NCBI GenBank assembly: GCA_918807975.1
Contig: OU964931.1
Location: forward strand, 8,194,251 to 8,258,250
DNA from: Aplidium turbinatum
Taxonomy: Eukaryota; Chordata; Ascidiacea; Aplousobranchia; Polyclinidae
Direction: 5' to 3'
Length of the DNA stretch: 64,000 nucleotides
In this document: positions 45,055 through 58,695 of the stretch, one piece after another
Position numbering within the stretch: the stretch's first letter is position 1
Layout of the letters: each line of letters opens with the position of its first letter
Made by a program: the position numbers and the translations under genes
The notes under the pieces: model-generated
Told to the model about the DNA's origin: nothing
The model's input: only the letters and a program-made list of their open reading frames with translations
The model's database searches: none

Positions 45055-46698
45055 CTGCAAAATAAGTTTCAGTGTCAGTAAGATTAATACATTTTAATTT
45101 TCACAGCAAGCATTTTTAAAAACAACATTTACTGGCTTTGCTATTTCACTTTTTTTTTAATAATGACTTGCTAGAAAGCACGTTCTAAAAACGTTTATTG
45201 CCCGATTGCTCTTGTCCATAGATTATGAACTTCAATGCTGAAATGTGTATATATATACAGTATATATTAGCAAAACTTTATTTTTCTGAATGGCATTTGG
45301 AGGTGAATCCGGCCACTCTCAGTAACAGGAACACCACAGCATTAAAACTGGACTGCTACCATGCTATATGATTGATAATGTTGTCACATTGAAGTAACAA
45401 ATAGTTACTACGATGACAAATTCATCTAGTGGAAGTGGCATTTATATGGCACTATACATACAGCCGTTTCATTCAAAATAATTGTATATCTATGGCCTTT
45501 TATTACACTGGTGCGAAAAATCATAGACACAAACCCATGGTCTACAATACATTGTACAATACAATTTATCTTACGATTTTTCATTTTATGTATTGCAGAT
45601 TTAATTCCTGATGAGGACACACGTACGTGTCGAAAACGTTTGGGTTTATTTTATTTAATTATGTTATATTTTGTGTGAAATAAAGTATGCTAAACCCGCT
45701 AAAGTTACTATGTTTTATTTCTCTATGGCTCAACAAAGCAAACTCTCTACCAAAGCTTTAATACATTGTATGTTTAACATTGAACTCTAGATGAAAAAAC
45801 AATGTGTGACTGTGTGTGTTGTGTGCTCGCGCCTTGCTTAACTTTTGCTTGCACCTTTACCTGCGGGAAAAGTGCTTTCTCAAAGGAAAGGCAATACTTT
45901 TTAGGTTTCTTCAGTTTCAATGCAATGTTAGATGTCATCTGGATGGTTACAACTTTACGTTTAATAATTTGATGGTATGAAAATCTATTTTTAATCCCAG
46001 TTCAGTAAACAAAAAAGAGCATAAAGACAATTTTTTGATGGTGTCAAGTCTGCTAGAACAGGATAAAGAAACTTAGTTAAGCAAGCGCTCTGAACCATAG
46101 CGTAAAGTGTTCTTTGACAGCCTTGAGGGACACTCCACTGTGATGCAACATCTTTGCACGTTTTAAAAAAAGCTGCGTATAACAAAGTGCACATTTAAAA
46201 AAGCGAAGAATATACAATATATACGGTACATAATATATCTGCATTGCAATACTCACATGTTGTATTTGGACCATTGTTTATAGAATTTGCCTGTTTGGTT
46301 AACAATCTTTGATACGCCGACGATGTCAGATTGCAATATCTTACACAGCGATACATACTGCAATTATCAATTACCAAACAAAACAAGTCCAATCTTAATT
46401 AATCAACCTACGTCCTACAGTTTATGCACATACTGCAGTATTAATATTTACTGACGCATTGTCAGAAAATTGTTTTGCTCTCACTCATAAAAAAAAAACT
46501 TGTAACTAAAATTTCTTGCAAAATTTTTAGTAGTCGTTCTGAACCTTTTTTCTTTCGTGGCCCATTATCACCAAGCAAATTTTCTGTAGCCTACCCTACA
46601 CCCCCTTTTATCGCATTGACGCGACATCAGATAAACAATTTTAATGAAATGTTTGTAAAACATTTTCTCTTCCAAACATTGCAGAAGCAACGTCAGTG
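45055..46698. other. Region upstream of the AIFM1 exons, no gene recognised
   Basis: The AIFM1 first exon and promoter should lie here or beyond, but no ATG exon ending in the required phase 1 stood out. An ATG frame near 45890-45935 ends at a good donor but in the wrong phase. Around 46500-46600 there is a lone, unpaired hAT-like tip. Confidence 0.4.
45608..45640 (+). ncRNA. Hammerhead-like core, degenerate
   Basis: CTGATGA, a hairpin GACAC-ACGTAC-GTGTC, then GAAA and the palindrome AACGTT follow the hammerhead order. However, there is one extra G before the hairpin, the cleavage position would be UUU, and no matching stem I is seen. It is probably a relic of a ribozyme-bearing retroelement, or a coincidence. 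Confidence 0.25.
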
Positions 46699-47126
46699 GG
46701 ATGCAACCTATTTTACCTCTTGAAAAGATTGAGAGAAAAAATAGAACAAAGCTGAAGTCGCTGATCGCAGTTCCTGCAAACATTTTAAAATTTTCTTCTT
46801 GAATTAATCATTGAATTTTTATGGGCCAAAATAAGTGTGACTTTTTCGTTGTAATTTTGTATAGAAATGTTAGTTGGAAGTAAATAGATCAGAATTCCAG
46901 TGTGGCATCTCGTTATCATTTGAAATGGAGGGGCTACAATCTTAATTTGATAGTTACCCTAACCAGAAAGTGAGGTTCGTTCGGTATATCAACTATTATT
47001 TCAAGATACTTTTTACTTAGCCTGGTCAACTGTTTCGGCAACTCTGATCAGTGACTTCAGCGCTTCGGTATTTTTTCTCTTCTTTTCAGGGGACGAACTG
47101 TTCAGGGAAGGAAATAGGTTGCACCC
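46699..47126. mobile_element. GGRTGCAACC-family element, second long copy
   Basis: Ends GGATGCAACCTATTTT and AAATAGGTTGCACCC, with the exact 9-bp duplication acgtcagtg (46690-46698 and 47127-47135). The interior repeats the family words AAAAGATTGAGAG and GAAGTCGCTGATCGCAGTT seen at 8883-9864. No transposase was seen. Confidence 0.75.
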
Positions 47127-47135
47127 ACGTCAGTG

Positions 47136-48085
47136 CATCTACATAGACTACAGTACACCTCAAGTACTTTTTTTACTATAAAAAGTCTACTTCTCTACCG
47201 GTATCATTGTCTGCCAATAGCTCTCATATTTGTCTGCAATGCAGAAGAAGCATTATCAAGATTAAGGAAGAGAAGTTGCAATTTTAAACCAGATGTTTAT
47301 GTAGCGGCATTATTTAAAGATGGGCCACCCATATATAGCTGCAGTAGTGCAACGATATCCCGAGTGCGAGAATGAACAGACAACGGCGTCTATATAAATA
47401 GTTTATTCTAGTTTACTACCGGTACCTCGTAATAGTTTATTGCAATTGTACCAACCAACTTGCCACATTGAAACAAGAGAGTAAGACCGGTCTGACAAAA
47501 ATAAGTCTTGAATTCAAATAGAATACAAAACTGATTGAAAGTAATGTTTTGAATTCAAATAGAATACAAAACTGATTGAAATTAATGTTGAAACTGAAGC
47601 CCATAACAAGACTTTCTACAGTTGGAGTACACTGCTCAATGCTCATCTTAAAAACTATTGAAACTACTTTTCTACATTTAACTGCACATTGAAAGTTCTT
47701 GAAACATACCAATATTATAACAAACTTACTGGTACCAGTACATATAGAAAACCAACTCATTCCATAACTTATCAAAACTTTCATACCAAAAGTTAAGACT
47801 CCTGCTAGTTTTTATCCTCCAGAAGTAAGACGTTAGACGCAGTTTAAGAACCAGCTTTTTGATTACAAACATGGTCACGACTTGTTGGTTACACACAGCA
47901 CACAACAGACCAACAACGCAGATCGACACAAAATCATGTGAATGCACCGTAATGCGAGAGAGCAAGTAGGCCTACGCACTCTGTGAAATTCCGGCCTGAA
48001 GATTTGTACACAATGCAAGGAAAAACAGCGGGCCTGTAAGGCCGCCCGGATTCCAGAACCAATTGTTTATGAAAACAGGTGTGTA
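47136..48085. other. Gene-free stretch
   Basis: No exon or paired transposon ends recognised apart from a short tandem duplication at 47508-47589. Confidence 0.4.
47508..47589. repeat. 41-bp tandem duplication
   Basis: Two consecutive 41-bp units beginning TTGAATTCAAATAGAATACA, almost identical. Confidence 0.85.
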
Positions 48086-48093
48086 GTGCCCAC

Positions 48094-48389
48094 CAGGGCC
48101 TCTGAGAGAAATTTTTACTAGGGGTACGAAGAGTCATTCCGAGCCCCTCTCTCACTTCGGACCCTCTTTGTCTTAGCCTATCTAATTTGCATGCAATTAA
48201 TTCAATTACCTTTCCGGGCCCCCTAGGACTACAGAATAACAACTTTTATGCTTGAATTTGGTCATTTAAGATGGTTTTAACTTTTAACCAAACAATTCTG
48301 CGCGTAATCTAAATCAAAATTTTGAGCCCCCCAACAATCACAGTCCTGAGCTCTCAAGGGTACGCCGTACCCCCCTCTCATAGGCCTTG
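48094..48389. mobile_element. hAT MITE, CAGGGCCTCTGAGAG ends
   Basis: A 296-bp element with ends CAGGGCCTCTGAGAG and CTCTCATAGGCCTTG (imperfect inverses) and the exact duplication gtgcccac (48086-48093 and 48390-48397). Inner GGGTACG / CGTACCC words extend the symmetry. Confidence 0.8.
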
Positions 48390-48451
48390 GTGCCCACACT
48401 GCGGGCCCGCAGGAGCTACATTTATAAATGGAAAAGGCAATTTTTCCACAC

Positions 48452-48600
48452 TTAATGTCATGGTTACAATCAGGTGTTGCCAGAGTTACAAATTTTTGTT
48501 TTCAACAGCTTTAAACTTTTCTCAAATTAGGGCAGAATTCCTTATCTGGCAACACAATCGAGGCTATTATTACCCCATATAGCGTAAATATAACCACAGC
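48452..48600. repeat. Dispersed repeat, copy B
   Basis: Shares ATGGTTACAATCAGG, TTTGTTTTCAACAGCTTT and CAAATTAGGGCAGAATTCC with 7401-7645 in the same order. It lacks that copy's TTAGGG-like segment. Confidence 0.5.
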
Positions 48601-48821
48601 CTTTATAAATAGGCCTATTACAAATAGATACAACAAAATGCTAAACAAAAATAGCCTTCCAAATGCATTGAATAAACGCCAAATTTCTTGAATTTTGCGT
48701 TAAAAAACGTCAGCATGGTACCGGTAACTGTGCATTGTTGCACAATTATTGTTGAACTGCCCTTGAAAAAAAATACAACAAAATCAGAGTTGCCACTTGC
48801 TAACAAAAATAACAAGTTTAC

Positions 48822-49425
48822 AATCAATCAATCAATGTTTTATTTGTCAGTAACAGGAACATAGGTACATGTTTGAAATATGCAATATACACAGTACAAA
48901 AGTTACACAAGTTCCCATACCGACAGGGAGACAACGAGACGACCATACGGTCTACTAGTCAATTGCCACCCTACGGAAATTACGATTTTGCCATTTAACA
49001 TAAGCTTACAAGAGAAAAATAATAATTGAAACGTTCCCGCGCTTCAACAACAGCATACGCACAAAAAAAAAAACAAAAAAAAAAAAAACATATTGATGAT
49101 AACGTAGGCCAAAACACAAAATTCCATGAAGCAAGCAGAGAATAATAAAGTTTCCGAAGCAACTGACAAGTTGGTTTCCATAACATATCACTTACGATGC
49201 ACTGTAGCTTTGTAAAATTAACGTTTTGATCTCTTTTTTGAAACAATGAAATGATAAGTTTTTCAGCCTGCTTGGAACCTCTGACCAGAGCATTGGTCCC
49301 AATACCTGCATAGACTTCTTGCCAAATTCTGTGTTTGATCTGTTTATAAAATAATTGTTGCCTGTTTGATATCTTGTGTTATGCTGATGAATAGATGAAG
49401 CATTTGTAAATAAATCACAAAGCTG
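48822..49425 (-). mobile_element. CR1/L2-like LINE, 3' end only
   Basis: The minus frame ending at 49192 contains NTRYQTGNNYFINRSNTEFG and MLWSEVPSRLKNL, then a KKEIKTLIL tail. This is the typical C-terminus of ORF2 in CR1/L2/Jockey-group LINEs. A 3' untranslated part follows, ending in a short ATTG repeat at 48822-48834. The rest of the element is missing (5' truncation). Sequence above about 49430 in the same frame is low-complexity and not part of the ORF2 match. Confidence 0.65.
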
Positions 49426-49669
49426 AGTTGAGTTCCATTGAGTTACAAGCTGAGTTCCATTTAAAGTTGAGCATGGAGTGGAGCCCGAGTTTTCTCTATG
49501 TTCAGAATGGAGTGGCTTTGGAGTTCCATTTTTTACACAAGTTTTAGAAAGGAGTGGATTCGGCGTTTCGTTCAGCAACTTTCCATTTTAGTTAAATCAA
49601 ATAGCCTAAATCTGGTATAGGCTTCTGTTCAGTTCACTTCGTTCCGTTTGTGAGAAAAAAACCTGTTTC

Positions 49670-50249
49670 CAGGGAGTCGAACCGAACCAGAACCGGATTT
49701 TTGTAAACCGGTTTTGGCGCGATTTTGTCTGAACCTTAACCGGAACTGAACCGAAAATTTGAGTTAGCTTAAACCCTAACCGAAGCCGAACCGGTTGAAA
49801 AAAGCGGTTCACTCCAGCATTACGTCATTGTTCGCATTATGGTATGTGAAGTTGTACGTAGCATGTTGTTATCTTGGAGGCCACATTGTACGGATGAATT
49901 ATAGCCTATTCCGTAACACACGATCCACTATCATCGATGCTTTGGAGAGGAATTTTTTGAGGTAAACAACTTCTGTTCTGTGACATCATAGACAATATAG
50001 TTTGATTGTAACTTGTGCAACAAACAACAAAGGCAAGTTAATTGAACAAAGCAGTGTTGAGATCAGTGTTGCCAACCTTGCGGTTTTCACGCCCAATTGG
50101 GCTAGTTAGTAGTTGGGCAATAGTAGGCCTAGGCCTAATTTTATCGGACCCGAACCGGAACTTATAAAACCGGTTTTAAGTTTTTTCGAACCTGAACCAA
50201 ATTTTGAAACAATCTTTGAACCGGAAAAATCAAACGGTTCGACTCCCTG
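49670..50249. mobile_element. hAT MITE, CAGGGAGTCGAACCG ends
   Basis: Perfect 15-bp inverted ends (CAGGGAGTCGAACCG / CGGTTCGACTCCCTG) and the exact duplication cctgtttc (49662-49669 and 50250-50257). Subterminal ACCGG/CCGGT words fill both arms. No transposase. Confidence 0.9.
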
Positions 50250-50875
50250 CCTGTTTCCACGATTTTGACCAAGCGTGCTTATGCGTGTACGTCACTGAAA
50301 ACGTTTCCGTTCTTCTAAGACAGAGGTTCTTAACCGGGGGTAAAGTTACTCTCCTACCGAGGGGGTAAGTTTACTGAATCATAAGTTACAGCAAACTTCA
50401 TTTTTTCAGTTATGAAAAAGTGCTAGTGCTGCATTCGATTTTGATTCAAATTTATGCTTAATGCAAGTTTTTGTCTTTCTTTTATCTCCACGCAAGTAAT
50501 AGTAATAGACCACCAGTTTCATTGCAGTAGCGTAGGCCTATGTGTGCTACATTTTTACTGTACACAACCTAATTAGGACTTCGACCACAAAGTGGATTGC
50601 AACTCTGCTGATTGCAACTCAGAGTGGTTTGTGATCAGATGGGATCAGAACACTCTGTTCTCCATTATCACACCGAAGTTCGGTGACTCTCTAGGGGTCT
50701 TGTTTTGTCTCGAGTTTTCGAACTACATGGTGAAATCGAGATTTTTCTTCGAGAACGCAAATCCCCGTTGAGTAAGCACTTTGGCGACAACAAATTTATT
50801 ATTGCATTGGCTTACTTGACAGACATTTTGTCAAGTTTGAACCAGCTCAATATGCAATGCAAGTAGGCCTAATAA

Positions 50876-51504
<629 letters not shown>

Positions 51505-51558
51505 ATTTTACTTTTTTCATTTGGCAAAGGGTAAACGAGACAAAAAAGGTTAAGAACC

Positions 51559-51864
51559 TGTTGTATTTCCAGACGTTTAATATAAAATAAACAATAATAA
51601 TTGTAGCGATAGCCAACCAAGTGAGAAAACCATTTACCTCTTGTTACTTACTGATTCAGTGTATAAAATCAACGCAATATATAGTAAGAAAGAAACGCAA
51701 AACAATCAACTAAGGAACGTGGTACAGAACGCTCAATTGATTACACGCGCAGTGCGGTGGTAATCAATTCCAACGTCTGTACCAGAAAACGCTGAACGGT
51801 GATTATGTAGTGACGCTGGTCACGAGTTACATAATTATATTCAACGTAGATGACGACTATAACA
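51559..51864 (-). repeat. 3' LTR of the Ty3/Gypsy element
   Basis: A 306-bp TG...CA repeat matching 56210-56511. Confidence 0.93.
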
Positions 51865-52120
51865 CCTCCCCGATAATTTTTATACACAAACATAAAAAAT
51901 GAACAAGACACCGAATTAACAATAAAACTCAAAGTCCGAAACGAGCCGGAGGTCTGCGGCGACGGCTCGACCTTCGTGGGTTGTGTGGCCCGAATTCCGG
52001 TACAGTCGGTGTGTCGTCCGAATTCGTTCGGGCTGAGGTGGGGACAGCGGAAGAGTCGATTGTTGGTGCAGGAGTATCTCCCGGCTCCTGGTCCTCCGAT
52101 GATGCATAGCGAGGTTGCAG

Positions 52121-55100
52121 TTAGTCCATATGGCGCCTCCACGTCGGACCATGTGGCAGCAGACGTACCAGGAAGATTCGGCTACCCTGTCGCTTGATCA
52201 CCTCGGCTGGAACCCAACGAGGATCCTGGCTCCGTCGTGGAGTGAATGATAGCGCGTAACAGGGATCTCCCGGTTTGAAATGTCGTTTGGTACCTTCGGA
52301 GGCGTCGGTGTTGTGAGGGTTTTGTCGGGGTACCACTTGAGACGGTGTAGGGAGAAGCGTGTCGATCTTGGTTCGAATCTGACGATTGTTGAGTAATTGG
52401 CTTGGAGAGTAGCCACTCGGAGTGGGCGTGCGTCGATATTGCTGTAGGAATTCCAAGACGGCCTGCTTCGGGGGTAGGGAAGATTTGCGAAGTGCTTGCT
52501 TGAACGTACGTACGAGGCGCTCCGCCGCTCCATTGGTTTCCGGATGGTAAGGTGCACCCGTGATGTGTACCATACCCCTCTCCTTACAGAAAGTTTGAAA
52601 TTCTGTGGATTTAAAAGTAGTAGCATTATCGGTAACTATAGTATGGGGATAGCCGAAATGAGCAAAATCTTCTTCTAGCAGGTTGATAGTAGCTGTTGAA
52701 GATAAAGAAGTAGTAGCATGAATACATGGGTATTTAGAAAAAGCATCAATGCTGAGTAACCAATGGTAACCCATGAATTCTACCGCATGATCTATGTGCA
52801 AGCGACTCCACGGTGCTTCTGGAACCGTCCATGATTGGACCTGGGTTTTAGATTGCGGTTGATATTCGCCACAGGTACTGCACTTGTGACAAAGTTCCGC
52901 TATGTCTCGGTCAATGTTTGGCCAGTAGACGGACGTTCTTGCCAACTGCTTCATGCTCTCAATGCCGAAATGTCCTTCATGAAGCAATTGAAGGACGGAA
53001 GGACGAAGTTTGGAAGGGATGACCACTCTGGAACCGTAAAGTAGACATCCGTAACAAGTAGAAAGAGAGTCTGCGTACTTACGAAACGGTTCGACCGGGT
53101 CTTGTGGAGAAGACTTGGCCGGCCATCCTTCATGAATGAAACGCATTACCGTGGAAATGGTAGGATCTTTAGAAGATTCTTTACGCAGTGAGGCAGCATT
53201 TGGGGTCTGGACCTGTAAATCCAAAGCATCGATAGCGCAGACGATATCAATGTCATCCGCACTTTCCTCTTCATCGAAGACTTTATCCCCTCCTGCTGGT
53301 AAGCGACTCAAAGCATCAGCGTTTTGATGATCCTTCGTCTTCCTGTACTCAATAGTGTAGGTAAATTGCGATAAAAAGAGTGCCCAACGAGCCAAACGAT
53401 TTGCTGCCAAAGAAGGTGTCGATTTGGTCGGGCCAAAAAGACTAAGCAATGGTTTATGATCTGTGACCAAAATGAATGATCTACCAAAAAGATATTGATA
53501 GAATTTCTTTAGCGCAAAAATTATCGACAAAGCCTCTTTCTGAATTTGACTATAGTTTCTCTGCGAAGCTGTTAATATCTTTGAAACGTTTGCTATAGGC
53601 CGTTCTGTGCCACCTGGGTAACGGTGAAACAAAGTAGCACCGATGCCCACACTAGAAGCATCACATGCGATACCTACCGGAAGTGACATTGAAATGTGTA
53701 AGAACCTCATCAGTAGATAGATGATGCTTCAGCTGAGCAAAAGAGTTTTCCTCTTGTTTTCCCCATCTCCAAGGAATGTCCTTTTTCGTGAGATGGTATA
53801 GTGGTTCTGCTACAGTAGAAGCGTTCAACGGTAGAAACTTCGAATAAAATTGTAAGGAACCTAAAAACGAACGAAGAGAAGATACGTCAGTGGGGGCAGA
53901 CATCTCCAGTACGGCGTTTACCTTGGGACCTTTGGAGATGCCCTGCCTGGACAAAATGTGTCCGAGATACTCTACCTGAGGTTGTGCAAACTTACACTTG
54001 TCTTTCCTACACCTCAGGCCTTTTGAGTGAAGTCGATCGAGGAGCCGTCTAAGATTCTGGAGATGCTCCTCAGCAGTAGTGCCACTGACAAGAATGTCGT
54101 CTAGGTAGACTGCGACCCCTGGAAGGTCGGCTGTAAGGTCGTCCATGATCTTCTGAAAATAACCTGGAGCAGAAGATATGCCAAAAGGTAAAACATTTTG
54201 TAAAAGTACGCCACGGTGAGTGCTTAATGCGAGTCGTTTTCGACTGTCAGGACCAAGTCGAATCTGATTGTAGGCATCAGCCAAGTCTATCTTGCTGAAA
54301 CCATACCCACCACCCAACTTTTGCATTAAGTCTTCTGGTAAGGGTAACGGGTGACGATGGGTCTCCAGGGAAGGGTTCACCGTGACTGAATAATCGCCAC
54401 ATATGCGTAACTTGGCCTTCGCTTCTGAAGTGTTTGAAGGCTTACGGACTGGAACAACCGGTGTGCCCCAATCGCAAAACTGAACTGGTGTCCATACACC
54501 ACGTGCAATTCCCGAATCATAGGCTTGCGCTAAGTCCTCCTTTAGCGCGAAAGGTACAGGCCTAGGTTTGAGAAAAACAGGTTTAACATCAGACTTAAAA
54601 TCTATGTCTAGTTCATAATCTCGTAAGCACCCGAGTTCAGGCTTAAAAACATCTTTGAACTCGTCACATAAGAGGGAGCATGCTTTCTCCAGACTCTTAT
54701 CAGGCTTGTCGTATGACTGGATACTCTGTAAAGTAGAATAGTTAGACAGAAGGAATTTATCGATAGAAATTCCTAAAGACGAGATTGCATCACGACCTAG
54801 CAAGTTCAGTCCTTTGACTGTCGTGACTACAAAAGGAATATTATCTGACCTTCCCGTGGAAGGACAAGTTACCTGGGCCGTGAAAGAACCCGTGATTGGT
54901 ACTAGATGCTTGGTAGCAGATTGGAACTGCGACACTGGTGCTTGCATTTGAGGTGCGCCTACCCGAGTCCAGACGTCGTTGGAAAGGAAATTTCCATTCG
55001 TAGCAGTGTCCAGTTCTAAGTGTGTGGTTACCGAATTAATGGAGATCGGTACTTCCAACTTTGAATTTCGAGGTTTTCTGCAAGAACTAGAAAGCATGTT

Positions 55101-56149
55101 AATTTCCTCGATACAATTTACCTTAGAAGGTTTGAACTGTCTAGCTTTCTTTCGACAAACACTCTGTAAGTGTCCCGTAATATTGCAGAAATGGCAAGTG
55201 GCTTTCTTAAACCTACAGTCATTGGCGTTGTGGTTGGAATTACCACAGCGATAGCATTCTTTATTTTTAGAAGAAAAGAAAGTACCTGTAAGTTGCCTAG
55301 TTTTTGGAGGTTTGCTGATGGTCCTTACTTTCGCAACTGGTACTGGTGGAGTGCCGTAAACAGTTTCTTTGGCCACCTTGGCTGCCTCTTCGGTTTCTGA
55401 TGCAACCTCCACCGCACGTTTGAAAGTAAGTTCATCAGCTCTGATTTTGAATAACGCCTTAAGCACCGCCTCGTTACCTATTGAACAAATAAAACGAGTA
55501 CGTAAAGCTTCGTCCAATGGATTTGAAATGGACGAGAAGTCACAGGTGGCAGCTACCTGGCGTATGCGGATGGCTAGTTCTTGAGCTGTTTCACCGGGCT
55601 TGCGCTTCATTTCGCTCCAGAAACGGAATCGCTCCCTCACGATGAAGCGTTTTGGGTCGAATTGTTGAGCCATGTAATTTCCGTCATGGTGAGATCGTTG
55701 ACTTCTTTTGGGTTTGTTTCCTGCGCAGCCAAATTTGTTAACATTTTGTAGATTGTAGGTGATTGATTGGTGAGAAAAACCTGCGGCATTTTGTCTTGTG
55801 CGACTGAATGTGCTGCTACAAAGGTGTTAAACCTCTTCCAATAGTCTGCCCACAGTTCAGTGGTGGCATCAAACGTTACGAACTTAGGTAAAGATACCTG
55901 TTGTTGTATTGTTGTTGGTTGTGGTCTTGAAGTTTGGGCTCGTATTTCTCGTAGTTGTTCAAGGTGGCGCTTTTCTTGGTTGGCAATTTGATCTTGATGA
56001 CGTTGTTCTTGTTCTTGGTGACGTTGTACTTGTTCTTGGTGACGTTGTACTTGTTCTTGGTGACGTTCTTCTTGCCTGGCAATTTGCTCCTTCGTCTGGC
56101 GTTCTTGGTTGGCAATTTGTTGTTGCAGGACTTCGATCAGTTTCTCCAT
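52121..56149 (-). CDS. Ty3/Gypsy gag-pol coding region
   Basis: Parts seen along the minus strand: a gag start with QEQVQRH repeat units (coiled coil); a gag core; a CCHC knuckle (CYRCGNSNHNANDC and CHFCNITGHLQSVC); an aspartic-protease region; reverse transcriptase with YLDDILVSG; RNase H (IACDASSVGIGATLF); and an integrase with HHCC finger (HEGHFGIESMKQLAR, CSTCGEYQ) and D,D,E core (HIDHAVEF, VTDNATTFKS, ETNGAAERLVRTF). This is an element polyprotein region, not a host gene. It is in more than one frame. Confidence 0.9.
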
Positions 56150-56209
56150 GTTTCTAAAATCCTGTAGAAATTCTGTAAAGAATCCTGCCGGCGACGCCAG
56201 TTAAATGTC

Positions 56210-56511
56210 TGTTGTATTTCCAGACGTTTAATATAAAATAAACAATAATAATTGTAGCGATAGCCAACCAAGTGAGAAAACCATTTACCTCTTGTTACTT
56301 ACTGATTCAGTGTATAAAATCAACGCAATATATAGTAAGAAAGAAACGCAAAACAATCAACTAAGGAACGTGGTACAGAACGCTCAATTGATTACACGCG
56401 CAGTGCGGTGGTAATCAATTCCAACGTCTGTACCAGAAAACGCTGAACGGTGATTATGTAGTGACGCTGGTCACGAGTTACATATATTCAACGTAGATGA
56501 CGACTATAACA
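56210..56511 (-). repeat. 5' LTR of the Ty3/Gypsy element
   Basis: A 302-bp TG...CA repeat matching 51559-51864 apart from a small length change near 56482. Confidence 0.93.
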
Positions 56512-56528
56512 GAACCCCTGTTCTAAGA

Positions 56529-58695
56529 TAAGGATATCTATAACTACGGGATTGGAAACTCTAACTAGGCAGTAGTAGGGAGGGACTTAGAAGGGTTTTT
56601 GGCGAAAAGTCATGCTCTTATGGGCTGAAAGTATGGACCATGATATGACATTTCCAACAAGCCCAAATTTATGCTTCTGGACCGTCATTTACCCCCTTGA
56701 AGTTGAAGATGACCAGATAGAGATTACAGATATTTTCATGCACTGTTGCCATGCAAAATAACATCATCACTTGCAAACATTTTTTGTTTCAATTTATTTA
56801 TATAAAGAGTTTTCTTCAATTCATCAGAACATAAAATTATGTTTGAGCTGTTGAATGACATGTGCTATTGAATTTAGCGCAAAATAATTAATAATTTTTT
56901 TCGATTGGCAACACCTGTTTTGCTACGGGCGTCGGGCTTTTCAGCTCAACCATGCATCAATGGGGAGAATGGCCTCTTCCTCCTCGTGTGAATGTGGTGC
57001 CGAGGAAGATACCGTAGGCGTAGACCACATCATCAATGACTACCGGTAGGCTACCGTGTTCAATTAAGCCACCTAACAGAGTGGAAGATGTGCGCGTCAA
57101 GGATGATCAAACCAAAGACCGGCTGCTCTCTAGTAGCCTTCCAGTGTAGCCCGGAAACATTGTGAATCTGGGGAGGTAAAAGGATAGACCATCGGTCCCA
57201 GAGGCTCACACGACGATGACCTATTTTTCTTGGAAAATAGAAAAATTTCAATTTTCATTGTTTATACAGTTTGGTGCGAGTGATGATACAAACCAACTAG
57301 GTCATTTTGTTGCATGTGATAGTTCGTGATTAGCTCTTTTAACAGGCTACTTTAACTCTTTTTAGCTCTTTCAGCAGGCTAGGCCTACAGCTTTTGGTAG
57401 TGTTGTTGCTGAGTTATGTCTGCTTAGTGTTTATGGTTTAAAAAAGTTACCTCTCTCTACCCAAATTGTATTATAAATAATATACTTGCACAAAAACTGA
57501 AGCAAAGAAAATTAAAACGTTAAAAACGGTCATCGCTAAATAACTAGCATCGGTAAAAAAACAGTTGATGAAATTTTATTTGATAACATCTACTTCCAAA
57601 CACCAAAAACGTAACCAATTGGTAAAATTTTACCCTACAGAGAATTTCGTGAATAAATTGCAGGCACGCATTGTCGATCTTGGCAACTGGGCCTGCATAG
57701 AGGATCAAAATATCTGCAAGTAGCTAACAAGTAGAAACTGCTAGGATTCATATTTTAAAAAGTTTTCTCAGTTTGAGGATAAACTTTCCCACAATCCAAA
57801 TGAGAAGTAGGCCTAGATATGAAGCTAAAAGGACCTCTCAAATTTTAGTTCACTTTCTTCATACCACAACTCTATGCTAGTAAGTCTACATTCATTATCA
57901 TCCATTAAGGATACATTATTGATTTTAGCCTAGATAGGCAAAACGTAAAACAGGTCAGAAGCGTTAAAAAATGACATCATTAGACAACACACAAAACACA
58001 GCGTATGGTACCATACATTACCCAAACCTATTCTGGAAAGCATGAACGTATCACAATAGGGGCCTAATCAATAGGTCAAGGTTACCACTTTCTGGAATAG
58101 TGTTTATCCGGAAATAAAGCTGATTCACGAAGAATGATTAATAATTAAAATTAGAAACACAGAGAAAAATGGTAGAGTGAAGTGTTGATCACTAATGCAC
58201 AGTGTGCTACGATATGCACTCATCACAAATTCATTTCAACCCAAGCAGGTTATACTTCCAACTTAATGTTATGTACAATTTTACAAAATCATCTAAATCG
58301 GATTCATTGAAGTTAATAAAACACAATAAAGGCACAAAAGTGTAATTCTTTAGAAATGCTGAGCTACCGCTACAGTTACGCAAAACATAAAAACAATCAA
58401 GGAAAAAAACATTGTTAAATCAACAATCTTGAAGTGCGGAAAAATACAAAATCAAATCTGTACATAGTACAAATTGGAATGTAAATTTAGTGCAAGGCGT
58501 TCACAATGATATAAACGTACAGCTATTTGCATGTAAACAATGTAAAAATTTCCACACCATTGATTTAAAAACGTAATTTGTCTGTTTTGCATATATGTCT
58601 ATTTTTCAGTGAATAGTTAAGTTTGCACAATGCACATACACTACAGAGTTCTGTGTGCAAACTATATTACTCCATTTGAAAAACATGGGACGACA
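56529..58695. other. Gene-free stretch with a LINE C-terminus fragment
   Basis: At about 56940-57150 on the plus strand, one frame shows SSSSCECGAEEDTV then HIIND and PPNRVED. This matches the CxCG...H end of many LINE ORF2 proteins, so a short degraded LINE end is likely. The rest (57250-58600) is AT-rich with nothing recognisable. The helicase 3' untranslated region should occupy the part just below 58696. Confidence 0.45.

Larger units (their letters stand above)
51559..56511 (-). mobile_element. Ty3/Gypsy LTR retrotransposon
   Basis: A 4953-bp element with LTRs at 51559-51864 and 56210-56511 and the exact 5-bp target duplication gaacc (51554-51558 and 56512-56516). The LTRs differ mainly by a 4-base length change, so the insertion is young. 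The coding part is on the minus strand with gag, protease, reverse transcriptase, RNase H and integrase in Ty3/Gypsy order, closest by eye to the Mag / K02A2.6-like group. It is spread over more than one frame, which may reflect family frameshifting or one or two breaks. A primer-site-like TGGCGTCGCCGGC follows the 5' LTR. Confidence 0.93.

Noticed and set aside
45890-45935. Candidate AIFM1 first exon on the minus strand (ATG to a CAG|GTAAAG donor)
   Set aside because: It ends in phase 0, which would read into a stop in the next exon; phase 1 is required.
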